From assembly GCA_039090855.1 (NCBI GenBank), contig CM077011.1, forward strand, positions 18,725,001-18,789,000: a stretch of DNA of 64,000 nt, given 5' to 3'. The position numbers and the translations under genes were made by a program. The notes beneath the pieces were generated by a model, which ran no database searches, was not told the origin of the DNA, and worked only from the letters and a program-made list of their open reading frames with translations. The DNA is from Macrothele yani (lineage: Eukaryota; Arthropoda; Arachnida; Araneae; Macrothelidae). Of this stretch, positions 23,841-33,505 are shown piece after piece. Positions within the stretch are counted from its first letter, which is position 1. Every line of letters starts with the position of its first letter.

Positions 23841-24050
23841 GAAACAAGGAAAATTCTCTAAAAGATCGATTCCGTAAAAGTTGAAAATAGACCAGGTGGA
23901 AAATGGAATGTTCTAAAAATGTCTTAAGGAACGAAATGAACTATGAAAAAAATATGTAGGAAATAATTATTAGCTTAATGACTAGTTTTTTAAAAAAATA
24001 GAAAAAAAATCAACTCAAAGAATGACACTTTATTTTCTTTCCATCTGATT

Positions 24051-24714
24051 TTAATAGAGAATCCATCGATATGACACAGGATTCAAATTTTTACACATTT
24101 TCTTAGTTTCTGTCTTTTTCCGTTTAGAAGTTACAACAGAATTTCCTTTTTGCACAGGATCTTTTAACATTTGTTTATTTTTAATATACTTTGTTGGCAA
24201 ATTAATATCCCTCAATGCCTCTACAAATTCAGGAGGTAGTTGCAGCTTAGAACCTTTGCTTCGAAACATGGAGTCTACGAGATCGACAATATTCGAGTTT
24301 TTCACAATGTGTCCTCGGACTTGGAGTTCTGCTTTGGGGCTCCATCCAATTATGTCAGAGTTTGTTTTATAGATATCCAACACATTTCTTGCATAGCGTT
24401 TCAATTTAGTAGGAACGGCCTGTATGACAAGATCTTCCACATAATGTTTTTCTTTCTCTTCTTCGAAAAGCTCTTCTTTCGCTGGTTCTTCAGTTCTCGA
24501 CGGGGTTTCATGAGATGTTACCGGAGGATTGAAGCTGGATACATGAATGCGTTTATTCAAGACTTGGTTATATAATTTCACTTTTGCTTCGTCAGGCTCT
24601 TTGCTTTGCAGAATTTTTCATTTCTTTGTCCAAGTCCGTCAGCGTTTCATCTGTTGGCATATGGCGAGAAATCCGTTCTTCTTGAATCAGAACCATTTTC
24701 TAGGTGAATTCCAT
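24051..24714 (-). pseudogene. Gene D, left-arm copy: transposon-associated protein with frameshift
   Basis: Same sequence as the right-arm copy at 24883-25546, in mirror orientation, and carrying the same one-base break about 100 bases after the start. See that entry for the description. The last 176 codons (24581-24051) are open. Confidence 0.7.
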
Positions 24715-24776
24715 TATTTCGTAAGCAAAGGCATAAGTACACCTTGCGAGCTCTTTCTCTAAAAAAGACGCCTCTG

Positions 24777-24820
24777 CCTAAAAATCCCCCTTTTTGAATA
24801 AGGAGTTTCCTCTTTTTATA
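24777..24820. other. Spacer at the centre of the palindrome
   Basis: 44 bases that are not mirrored, between CAGAGGCGTC-type inner ends. It contains the only unique sequence of the element and forms the loop if either strand folds back. The start codons of the two D genes lie only about 62 bases outward on each side. Confidence 0.9.
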
Positions 24821-24882
24821 CAGAGGCGTCTTTTTTAGAGAAAGAGCTCGCAAGGTGTACTTATGCCTTTGCTTACGAAATA

Positions 24883-25546
24883 ATGGAATTCACCAAGAAA
24901 ATGGTTCTGATTCCCGAAGAACGGATTTCTCGCCATATGCCAACAGATGAAACGCTGACGGACTTGGACAAAGAAATGAAAAATTCTGCAAAGCAAAGAG
25001 CCTGACGAAGCAAAAGTGAAATTATATAACCAAGTCTTGAATAAACGCATTCATGTATCCAGCTTCAATCCTCCGGTAACATCTCATGAAACCCCGTCGA
25101 GAACTGAAGAACCAGCGAAAGAAGAGCTTTTCGAAGAAGAGAAAGAAAAACATTATGTGGAAGATCTTGTCATACAGGCCGTTCCTACTAAATTGAAACG
25201 CTATGCAAGAAATGTGTTGGATATCTATAAAACAAACTCTGACATAATTGGATGGAGCCCCAAAGCAGAACTCCAAGTCCGAGGACACATTGTGAAAAAC
25301 TCGAATATTGTCGATCTCGTAGACTCCATGTTTCGAAGCAAAGGTTCTAAGCTGCAACTACCTCCTGAATTTGTAGAGGCATTGAGGGATATTAATTTGC
25401 CAACAAAGTATATTAAAAATAAACAAATGTTAAAAGATCCTGTGCAAAAAGGAAATTCTGTTGTAACTTCTAAACGGAAAAAGACAGAAACTAAGAAAAT
25501 GTGTAAAAATTTGAATCCTGTGTCATATCGATGGATTCTCTATTAA
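24883..25546 (+). pseudogene. Gene D, right-arm copy: transposon-associated protein with frameshift
   Basis: The ATG at 24883 opens a frame beginning MEFTKKMVLIPEERISRH. After about 33 codons a one-base deletion in an A run (near 24985) shifts it into the frame open to 25546, which contains VKLYNQVLNKR, a Glu/Lys-rich linker (EELFEEEKEKHYVEDL), a helical block (VPTKLKRYARNVLDIYK), IIGWSPKAELQVRGHIVKNS with NIVDLVDSMF, and a conserved-looking ending INLPTKYIKN followed by a basic tail. I know this arrangement from repetitive invertebrate elements but not its function. AATAAA lies at about 25561. Both arms share the break, so it predates the mirror duplication, unless it is a programmed frameshift. 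Confidence 0.7.
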
Positions 25547-26472
25547 AATCAGATGGAAAGAAAATAAAGTGTCATTCTTTGAGTTGATTTTTTTCTATTT
25601 TTTAAAAAACTAGTCATTAAGCTAATAATTATTTCCTACATATTTTTTTCATAGTTCATTTCGTTCCTTAAGACATTTTTAGAACATTCCATTTTCCACC
25701 TGGTCTATTTTCAACTTTTACGGAATCGATCTTTTAGAGAATTTTCCTTGTTTCAAAACAGCTCTTTTATGCATGGTAGTTTTCCCATGTTATTCAATGG
25801 TATTTTTGCGATTATAAGGAAATGGAATTAAAAAAATATTCTCTTAGTAAAAACAACAAAACCATTTTTGTCTTATTAAAATTTATGCGATTCAGAAACG
25901 AATTTTATGAAAAATGAACGATTCAAATATTGACTTTTAGTTGGATAGCAATTCCCATGTTATTCCATGGGATTTTTGCGATTATAAGAAAACGAAAATT
26001 TAAAAAATCGCTCTCTTAGTAAAAACAACAAAACCATTTTTTGACGTTAAAATTTATACGATTCAAAAACAAACTTTATGAAAAACGAACGATTCAAATA
26101 TTGACTTTTAGGAAAATGAAGCATTCAAATATTGGCTCCTGGAAAAACGAACGTTTAAAATATTGACTATTAGAAAAATCAACGATTCAAATACCTTCAT
26201 AAATGCTTTCTGAAAGACTTCTATTAGCTTGCTCTCACAACATCGAAGTTAGTGGGCGCAAAAATACCATTTCAAGATTTTAATCAAAGCAACATTTTAA
26301 AACAGACGATTTTTTTTTATTCTTGTGTGAATTGTGTAAATGTGTTCTTTTCTTTCTTTATTTTTTATTCCGTTTCCACTTCACCCAAGAGGTAGGAATC
26401 CCAATGCGTTTTATTTTTAAGTGGTTTCCCGCGTAAGCCGAATCCCTAAAAAACTGTTTTTTGTTTGTGTTA

Positions 26473-26745
26473 TCACCTGTTTACGTCGATAGCGCGAACC
26501 TCATTCAGTACCGCTTTTCTTTTAAGAGAGTTCAGAAATATATCTGGAATGTAAAGTTTCATTCCGTTAAATTCTGCAACAAACGCCTCGGCGAGCAATC
26601 TTGGTTCTAAGTAGGGAACTGCGTCATCTTTGTAAAATGCCCACTTGTCTTCGCTTGATGTCTTAATACAGTCATGCGCTGCTCGGTTAGGTTGTTGGAG
26701 TTCCATAGTTAATCTACATTCATAGCAAACACTTTTCCGATACAT
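26473..26745 (-). CDS. Gene C, right-arm copy: 90-residue protein of unknown function
   Basis: Identical in protein sequence to the left-arm copy at 22855-23127. That the protein is unchanged while neighbouring DNA differs at several positions is compatible with recent duplication, selection or chance. The CxxC...HxC arrangement suggests, but does not prove, metal binding. Confidence 0.55.
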   Translation of the reverse strand: MYRKSVCYECRLTMELQQPNRAAHDCIKTSSEDKWAFYKDDAVPYLEPRLLAEAFVAEFNGMKLYIPDIFLNSLKRKAVLNEVRAIDVNR

Positions 26746-27616
26746 TTCTCTACTGCTCTGGCGACAGCCTTTTTGAAAAAATTACTAATAATGTATCATC
26801 TTTTGACTTGGTGCATTTATTCTGGGGGAGTCTCGTATTTTTTAACCGAAGTTTGAAAGGCTCCGCCAAACAATAACTCTGCGACGGAATCTGCCACGAC
26901 ATTACAGGCATTTTGAAAGTTTTCAAATTGTTCTTTGGTGAAGATGACTCCTCTCGGGGCAAAACAGAACTTTCATTTGTTTCAACATACATTTTTTGCC
27001 ACTTCACTTGTAGTCCTTTGCGAGGGGTGAAGGTGTAAGGCATAAACAGTTCTTTATTGCTATCTCTTCTCCTGACATCATGTTTGAAATTTTGGCTTTG
27101 AGTTTCTAGAACGTTGCTGGTGTCATTGTTACTAATGTTTTTGATGGCTTGTATGTAACACCGCAGGAATAATATTTTCTGAAATGAATAAAAATTCATT
27201 TCAGAAAATATAAAAATAAAATCATTCACAATTACAAACCTAAAAATCAATCACAATTACAAACCTCCCTCCACCAAGGGAATAATGGTGCTTCGGAGGA
27301 TCCTCTTGAAGTATTTGTCCTGAAGGTAACATTGTTTCCACCACTACAATTTCACTGTCCCCAGAATTTCTAGACTGAACGACTAGTAAAATATCCGACG
27401 AAACACAGTTCTTAGAAATATCAACCATTGAATGATTTTGCGGCTGTGTTTCAGGAAGACCATCTTCTGTTTCTTCAAAAAATACTTTCTTGTTAGCAGA
27501 ACCTGATGCTTAATTTGCAGCTCTAATACATCCAAGATAGTAAATTGATCATTTTCATTTTGCAAACTTAAGGAACAGTGAAGAAACACTAAAATTGACT
27601 TGGAAAGAAAACGCAC
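26746..27616 (-). pseudogene. Gene B, right-arm copy
   Basis: Mirror of 21984-22854 with the same frame changes, candidate intron and hairpin (about 27170-27209). Because the same frame changes occur in both arms, they either predate the duplication or reflect real splicing. Confidence 0.5.
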
Positions 27617-28546
27617 GAAGAAAAACTCGAGTGTAGCAGAACTCCGTCTGAACAGTAAATGAGGGTGTCAGCATATGTCAGCGATAAATAACGACACGTT
27701 TTTGCATTTCTTTGCCCTTAAACACGTGCTTACTTGCACAGAACATGTTTTGAGGATTAACAAATATCTTTGTTACCTTACTACAAGCAGCTACCGTACC
27801 CCCTTAGCGTTTCTCTTTGTCTGCCTGTGAACACGTACTTTCTCCCAAAGGGGTAGGATCGACGATCAAACAATATTTAGAGGTTATGTAATAGTTCCGA
27901 AACCTACCTACACTAATATGTAGCCGTTGTTCCTCTTTGTGTTAGTCTGAGCACATATTGTTCTACAAAGAGCTTTAGGGGATTAACCAATAGTCACAAT
28001 GCTCTTGTGCATGTACCTACCTATTCTACGAGTTAAGAGGATAAACAAAGAACTGGAACCCCACCCCGCGTCATGTGGTTGTTTAGCACCACGTGGCTGA
28101 CAAGATCTTTATCGGGTGCAAACATGAATAGCCTTGACGAAAGTGTGTTGCCAGGTCGGTGAACATTAGCACCTCTAGGGTAATGTGGAAACGGAATCAA
28201 AAGAAAAAAGATCATATTTGCACAAATTCAAACAGAGAAATATTTTCAACTATGAAACAAACAAACAAAAATCACTGAATTGATGCATTTGATATGTTGC
28301 CTATCAAAATGTATCAAATTATGGTGATTCATATCAAAAACACTGTTTCTCTTAATACATATAACTTTTAAAAATTATGCTAGAAGTTCAAAATAAAACA
28401 TGAAACTGCTACATAATAGCCCACATACACACACAAATATTGAAAAAAATGTACGATTATGATAATCCTCTTTGATAAAATTGTGTGGCCCTTAAAAGGG
28501 CCTTTGGTTTTTCTTTTGTGTAGATGTTTGCTTTACGTACGATTTC
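27617..28546. other. Intergenic part of right arm
   Basis: Mirror of the left-arm interval between genes A and B. It carries the inverted partner of the ATTCCGTTTCCAC motif at about 28168-28195. Confidence 0.5.
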
Positions 28547-29389
28547 TTATTCAAAGTCACTTGCACGAATTTCTGCCTTGATCATACTCAAAATAATTTG
28601 TAGATCTATTGCTTGTAAAAAAGCATCCGTTACAAACGATAGCAAGTTTCTTCTTTTTAGGGATTCGAGATATTTTTCCGCTATTTTACTACATTCTATT
28701 CCTAAAAGGGCTGTGCAGAAATGTTCGTCATCACAATACACTTCAGATAAATCTAAAGACTTTGATCTAGATGTTTCTTTCAAATACTCAAGTACTGCGT
28801 TTGTAAGAACCATTTTCAGTTCGTTAATCAGCATTTCACTTTGCTCTGGTGATGTGAAATTGCTAGTCAGGGTTTGTCCATTCGATTGTATCTCTTGCTT
28901 GAATATAGTATGAAAAGGTATATTTCGGTAAAATTCTATTACCACCTGATGCCATACACTGGAAGAAATATGAAGTAATTCTTTCCACAGATTTTCAGAG
29001 AGAAGAATATTCGATTTGTACATTTTCGCAGCCTTCCAATTATAAATTTCTTTACTGATACTGATTTCATGAGTTTGTGGCATAACTTTTACCTTCAGAA
29101 ACCTCGAGAATGAAAAATTAGGAGCCGATGTTCCATAGGCTAGATGACGTGATATAGTTTCCTTCTCATCCATCATTTCACGCCATTGATCTAAAGACAT
29201 ACAAATACCAGATTTGCTTGGATAGCATTGCTTGCCATAGCATTGAAATTCTCTGATGTGCACGCCGACTTGATGAGCACATGAAGATACGTAAACGAAG
29301 ATATTATCTCTTAGATGGAAACAATTTTCTGGCAAATTATCCATATACAGCATCATCGAAGAACTTCCAATAGATTTTACAGCTGCCAT
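28547..29389 (-). CDS. Gene A, right-arm copy: PC4/p15-like DNA-binding protein, intact, 280 residues
   Basis: An uninterrupted 280-codon frame from ATG 29389. Residues about 25-70 (FHLRDNIFVYVSSC, then VHIREFQCYGKQCYPSKSGI, then CMSLDQWREMMDEK) match the pattern of the PC4 (p15) C-terminal domain: two strands, an IRE(F/Y) strand, a K-x-GI-x-(L/M) turn and a final helix with QW. PC4 proteins bind single-stranded DNA and help Pol II transcription. Residues about 100-280 (HEISISKEIYNW onward) repeat a weaker version of this layout and then become helical, with an acidic stretch (SEVYCDDEH). A poly-Lys/Arg spot (KRRN) lies near residue 245. The CRE, CCAAT and initiator motifs upstream are mirrored from the left arm. 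Function in the element is unknown; a role in replication or late transcription would be inference. Confidence 0.7.
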   Translation of the reverse strand: MAAVKSIGSSSMMLYMDNLPENCFHLRDNIFVYVSSCAHQVGVHIREFQCYGKQCYPSKSGICMSLDQWREMMDEKETISRHLAYGTSAPNFSFSRFLKVKVMPQTHEISISKEIYNWKAAKMYKSNILLSENLWKELLHISSSVWHQVVIEFYRNIPFHTIFKQEIQSNGQTLTSNFTSPEQSEMLINELKMVLTNAVLEYLKETSRSKSLDLSEVYCDDEHFCTALLGIECSKIAEKYLESLKRRNLLSFVTDAFLQAIDLQIILSMIKAEIRASDFE

Positions 29390-29665
29390 GATAACAAAAT
29401 ATTGAACAAAACAGGAATTCCAGGAAGGCTAGAAAGCTCTGCATCGAGCGAAGACAAATACTGAAAATGAAGTGATTCCCTGTAGTACTCATGCTCGAAA
29501 ACAAAACAGCCAATCAAATGAAAGAAATGGATCAGGTGACTACCCTCGGGCACTATCCTGTGGTCGCTAGCAACGGATGAGAACAAAGCATGAGACGAGA
29601 GACGGTACAAGCACGAACAACACCAGTTGCCACTTGTATGCAGCCTTAAGGAGAATGACGTCAAC
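29390..29665 (-). promoter_or_regulatory. Candidate promoter of gene A (right arm)
   Basis: The mirrored set of motifs: CRE TGACGTCA at 29656-29663, CCAAT box and initiator closer to the ATG. Identical spacing to the left arm. Confidence 0.4.
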
Positions 29666-30708
29666 GCAGAAATACATGTATTACGTGCTCCGACCACGTC
29701 CATTACACTTACTACCTTGGTAATACTTTTGTCGCACAAAGCCAACATGTCGGAATATAAATCACACAAAGCCAACAAGTCGGAATATGAGTCACACAAA
29801 AGCCAGCATGTCATAAAAAAGCAAACACGTGGTCACACGCTCATCATTGCCACCGGTCAATATACTATCTTCGTCAGCCGTTTCGCCGCACCCTTACGAC
29901 TGCCCCCAACCCGGCAGCCGTAGGAGAAGGGTGGGGTACGTTGTTTCTCAATGAGCTCTCGTTTTATAAAATGACGGACACGTGGTCTCAAGCATGATCG
30001 AACTTAAACACGATCGTAACAGATCAAAAAATTTTAAGTTCTCAAAGCATAACGTAACGTTTAGAATAATTACGCACGAAAAACTAAATTTTGTCCCTCT
30101 ACAGAAAATTAAAATATAATAACCCTACGAAAACTTGTTGCAATACAAAAAAATCTGAATTTTTGAAAACACGTTGCGCAGAATAAATAACGAAAATATT
30201 TAATATGTCCTCTTTTAGAAAGAAAATATAATAAACCCATGAAGGGAAAAAATAAATCAAGTTCTTCATTTTACAAGATAAAAACATGAACAAAAATACG
30301 GTAAAAAAATCTCAATTACTAAAAACAACATGCTACGTAGAAAAAGTTATGAAAAAAAAATTTCATAGGTCGTCTGACTGATTAAATTTAATTACAAGAA
30401 ACCCCTACAGAAAAAATAATTCTAAACGTGAAAAATAAAGTCCTTCATTTTATAAGAAAATGTATGAACCAGATTAAACGCGTATGAATCACGTCGGGGG
30501 AAAAAAGTTTAAACAACGCCTTACATTTGAAAAAGAAAAAGAGTATGTTTAGGATTATGAAGAACAATACGTCATGAAAAAAATATTTAATAAGCTCATA
30601 CGCTCTCCTCCCTGCATTCAATCTAAAGAGGGCCAACAGGGAATCCTTCAGGCAGTCTTCCTCCATTACGCGAATCATATGTGTTAATCTCTTTGACTTA
30701 CCCAAGCC

Positions 30709-30780
30709 GTGTCTCGGTAGTCACATCGGTAGAGCTTCAGGCCACAATATAAACGGCCGAAGTTCGAACCCAACCAGTTC
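30709..30780 (+). repeat. tRNA-like sequence in right arm
   Basis: Mirror of 18831-18902, here on the plus strand, with A-box-like TAGTCACATCGGTAGAGC and B-box-like AAGTTCGAACCC. It differs from the left copy by a couple of bases (GGCCGAAG here, GGCCCAAG there). Confidence 0.45.
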
Positions 30781-31147
30781 CAAACCCTGTCTTCGCTTTT
30801 TTCCGAACATAAATCCGTGGTTTCAAAAAAATTTCCCCAGTCCACTTACAATAAAATTTACCACCACCACCCTAAAAACAGTTATAAAATAAAAATTGCG
30901 GAGAAATTTCCCAGAATTAAAATTGGCTTCGTCCACATCGACGATAAAAAAAAAATAATCACCATTTGAAATTAATTTCAAAAAGTGCCGACAGATGGCG
31001 CTGCACATTTTCGCGAACCACCACCAGAGGGCGCTGCCATCGTATTTCTCCCTCGCGCCGAGAGGAGACTGGATGGACCCGCCCACCCGTCACGTGACCG
31101 GAAGTGTTGCCACCGAAAAGGGTTATCAAGCGCGGTCTTATACTACT

Positions 31148-31194
31148 TATAGGAGCAACATCTCGCAATACTCATCATTGGAATATTTCTCCAT
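31148..31194 (-). pseudogene. Mariner-like transposase, first 16 codons
   Basis: Minus-strand ATG at 31194 begins MEKYSNDEYCEMLLLY, the usual N-terminus of DUF4817-type transposases, and runs to the palindrome junction at 31148. The gene resumes at 18467 on the other side. The first 6 bases of the interval (31148-31153, TATAGG) are the right copy of the target duplication. Confidence 0.85.
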
Positions 31195-31504
31195 GACCGC
31201 GTGATTTGACATACACGTTTGGAACTCTCTTGCATACCTGCCGGAAAGGTATTACGTTATATACTTATTTGCATATCACAGAAATTGCATGCGACTCGCA
31301 TACCAATTGCGGGTTGAGGTGAGTTGAATTGGTTAGTCGATGCGAGACGAATTGTCACGATCGCCCCCGAGTCCACTCATTTCTTACAGACAGTGACTAT
31401 AGCATGGACCCGACGAGGATCGAACCAAGGTCATATCGCATGCGAAGAGCGAGCGCTACGACTGGCCACGAGTCGAGCTAGTTCTTTTCGGAAGGCGATA
31501 TTAT
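31195..31504 (-). repeat. Non-coding leader of the mariner-like element, with tRNA-like stretch
   Basis: Between the transposase start and the right terminal repeat. On the minus strand, 31475-31402 has an A-box-like TGGCCAGTCGTAGCGCTCGC and a B-box-like TTGGTTCGATCCTCG, so a tRNA-derived SINE probably sits here. Confidence 0.45.
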
Positions 31505-31840
31505 CTCCTTTCTGACGCGTTTCGTGACGTAACAGTGTTCGACATCGCGAACAAACAAACGAGCGTTGTACGCGTTCTATTCTTAGCATTCATGTGCGCA
31601 AGGTGCCTTTTCGTACTAAATCAATGCTGCTCTACAACTTTGTTGTTGACTATTTTCCCGTATCTCGTATACATTTCGAGATCGGCACGCTAACTCCTGA
31701 CTTTGCCGCTAGGTGACGCTGTAAGCGGTCTCATCGAATAGCGCGTAGCCAGTTTACTATACCTAGACGCCATTTTTATGGCTATAGCTGTCGGCGTTCG
31801 AAAGTTGCCGGGCTGAGAAAGGACTTTACTGCGCACCCTG
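31505..31840. repeat. Right terminal inverted repeat of the mariner-like element
   Basis: Reverse complement of 17096-17430. It ends GCGCACCCTG, followed by TATATA, a good TA-type target. It has fewer changes at its tip than the left end. Confidence 0.9.
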
Positions 31841-33505
31841 TATATAAAAAATCGGATGTAATAGAAAGATTTAATTAATTAAATTAGCATACATTAAAAT
31901 AAAGTAAGCACTTATGTGAATATATAGTAGCTGCGGATCCTGAAGCAGACATCACGTGGAAATATTTTAACAAAATAATGCTGTGTTTTTTGTTTTATTT
32001 TCTATTTTACCATCATCAACCATGGGAGGAATCCCGTAGATGTCTTGGCCAAGCGGCATTAAATATCAGTCGTCTTGTACTGTTTTACTACCAGCGCATG
32101 CACACCCATCTGGTAAACTTAGTCATCCTAGGAAACGGAGCGCCAAGGACAAAGTGCGTCTGGGGACGACTTCAGAGGGAATCATCAACGCATTCGCGTC
32201 TCCCAACAAGGGGTGTCTGCTGAAAACTCCGGAAAAACCGCACACAGGAATGCGATTCGAACCACCTTCAGAAATATCCGCCTATCGACTTAACCAACTG
32301 CCCTATGCCAGTGGCCCGAATACCATGGAGTGCATTAATTACCTCGTCATTACAATAATCTGTTGTTCCGAAAAATTTCGGGGAGTTTTGGAACAGTTAT
32401 GACCTGTTGCATACCACCTTAGCCAAGTGTTCTCCTCGCCTCTTCCTTTACTTACCTACCAGCCGTGTTTTTCTATCAGTATTCTTCCACTGTCAGACAA
32501 AGATTCAAGTGCGTTGTTGCAATTTCATCCTGTATCCTATCATTTCTGCTCCCCCACTCAAGGAAAGTGCGCAGCAAATTTACTCTGCGTCATAAGATAT
32601 GGAATTTCCTCACATTGTGTTCCTTTGTTTGATTAGTTATCATCTTAGCTTTCCTTTCCCTCTTCAAATCCCCGGATTTGATTCGGTCTCCTGCGTTAAA
32701 AACGATCGAATTAGCTTGAACTTAACATTATGCGAAACAAAACATTCATGTTTTGCTCGTAAAATCCGAAGTCTTGCTAAATACGGACTCATTGTAAACA
32801 GATTCTACTCTAATAAAATTTCTCACAAGACTAAGTATAAACGATAATTTGAAACAAATTGCCTATGCCAGTGCCCGCGCAAAACTTAAATAAAGTCGTG
32901 ATTGCGTGGTGCATTCGACAACACATATTCCTTTACGAGGAGAAATGACTCCAAGTTATGAAGAAAATTAAAACTCAAGACTGCTCAAAAACAAAGATGA
33001 CGAAAGTTCCTAAAGACATTGTGTAACAAATTAAAATGTTTGGAGCATTCGTGAGAGTTAGACAAAGGGCACAGGAGCACCTAATTCTGGAGAATACTTC
33101 AGCTGTTACGGTGCTCGCGAAAAACGTTCTAGCTTTTTGATGCAAACCAAAAAAGCAAAACACTTAAGTAACATTTTGCATTCCTTTTGGGATCTTGAAG
33201 AAGGGATGTAGTTTTTGCATATGACTCTTGTAACACAATGTGTTATTTGTTAGTTATAAGAGGCGAAATAACTCAGATAATTTTATTAAATGAACAGCGA
33301 GGTTGTGCCCACTTTATGGTGCTTTTCCATGTTTCTGTATACGTGCTTCTGGAATAAATGTTATTATGTTAAATTTCTTGTAAAAGGTATTTTGTTTATT
33401 GTTCTTACAACAGCCATTCTTCCTAATAAAGGCACATCTGACATTAAATAACACTCAGCCATGGATTTCTTGTTTACGTTTTCTAACCGTAGGTTGAAGA
33501 AGGTA
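31841..33505. other. Mostly unassigned; one tRNA-like sequence
   Basis: On the minus strand 32315-32246 shows A-box-like GGGCAGTTGGTTAAGTCG and B-box-like GGTGGTTCGAATCGC, a tRNA-derived repeat unlike SINE-A. The frames at 31978-32402 on the plus strand cross this repeat and are not convincing genes. Nothing else is recognised. Confidence 0.45.

Larger units (their letters stand above)
18468..24776 (+). repeat. Left arm of palindrome
   Basis: Mirrors 24821-31147. Differences seen include single-base length changes in A or T runs (for example near 20515, 20946 and 21392) and plain substitutions (for example near 21745, 24690 and 24703). The arms have therefore diverged a little since they were made, and this arm has lost the integrity of gene A. 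Confidence 0.95.
18468..31147. mobile_element. Giant palindromic element, 12.68 kb
   Basis: Two arms of about 6.3 kb (18468-24776 and 24821-31147) are near-identical reverse complements around a 44-base spacer. Near the centre, position x pairs with 49597 minus x. Outward, small indels shift this by up to 18 bases. The ends are AGTAGTATAAGACCGCGC and its reverse complement, flanked by the 6-bp duplication TATAGG. Each arm carries four gene-like units in the same order: A (PC4-like), B (broken), C (90 residues) and D (facing outward from the centre). A 6-bp duplication with AG ends is the known signature of Maverick/Polinton-type elements. No polymerase, integrase, ATPase or capsid gene is visible, so on this evidence the assignment is inference and the copy is non-autonomous. 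Confidence 0.9.
24821..31147 (-). repeat. Right arm of palindrome
   Basis: Mirror of 18468-24776 and about 18 bases longer overall. It holds the intact version of gene A. Its outer part (29990-31147) repeats the non-coding AT-rich section and the tRNA-like sequence of the left arm. Confidence 0.95.
17096..31840 (-). mobile_element. DUF4817-type mariner-like transposon, interrupted by a palindromic insertion
   Basis: Two matching ends lie 14 kb apart in inverted orientation: 17096-17430 and 31505-31840. Between them is one transposase gene on the minus strand, starting at 31194 and resuming at 18467. Removing the 12.68-kb palindrome gives an element of about 2.1 kb, a normal size for this class. 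The right end reads CACCCTG followed by TATA, consistent with insertion at TA. The left end is slightly decayed (AAGGGT in place of CAGGGT). Confidence 0.85.

Noticed and set aside
18468..31147. The palindrome as a sequencing artefact (a read turning back on itself)
   Set aside because: Such an artefact would also mirror the flanks. Here the flanks are different halves of one mariner element, a 6-bp duplication marks the borders, and the arms differ by substitutions as well as run-length changes.
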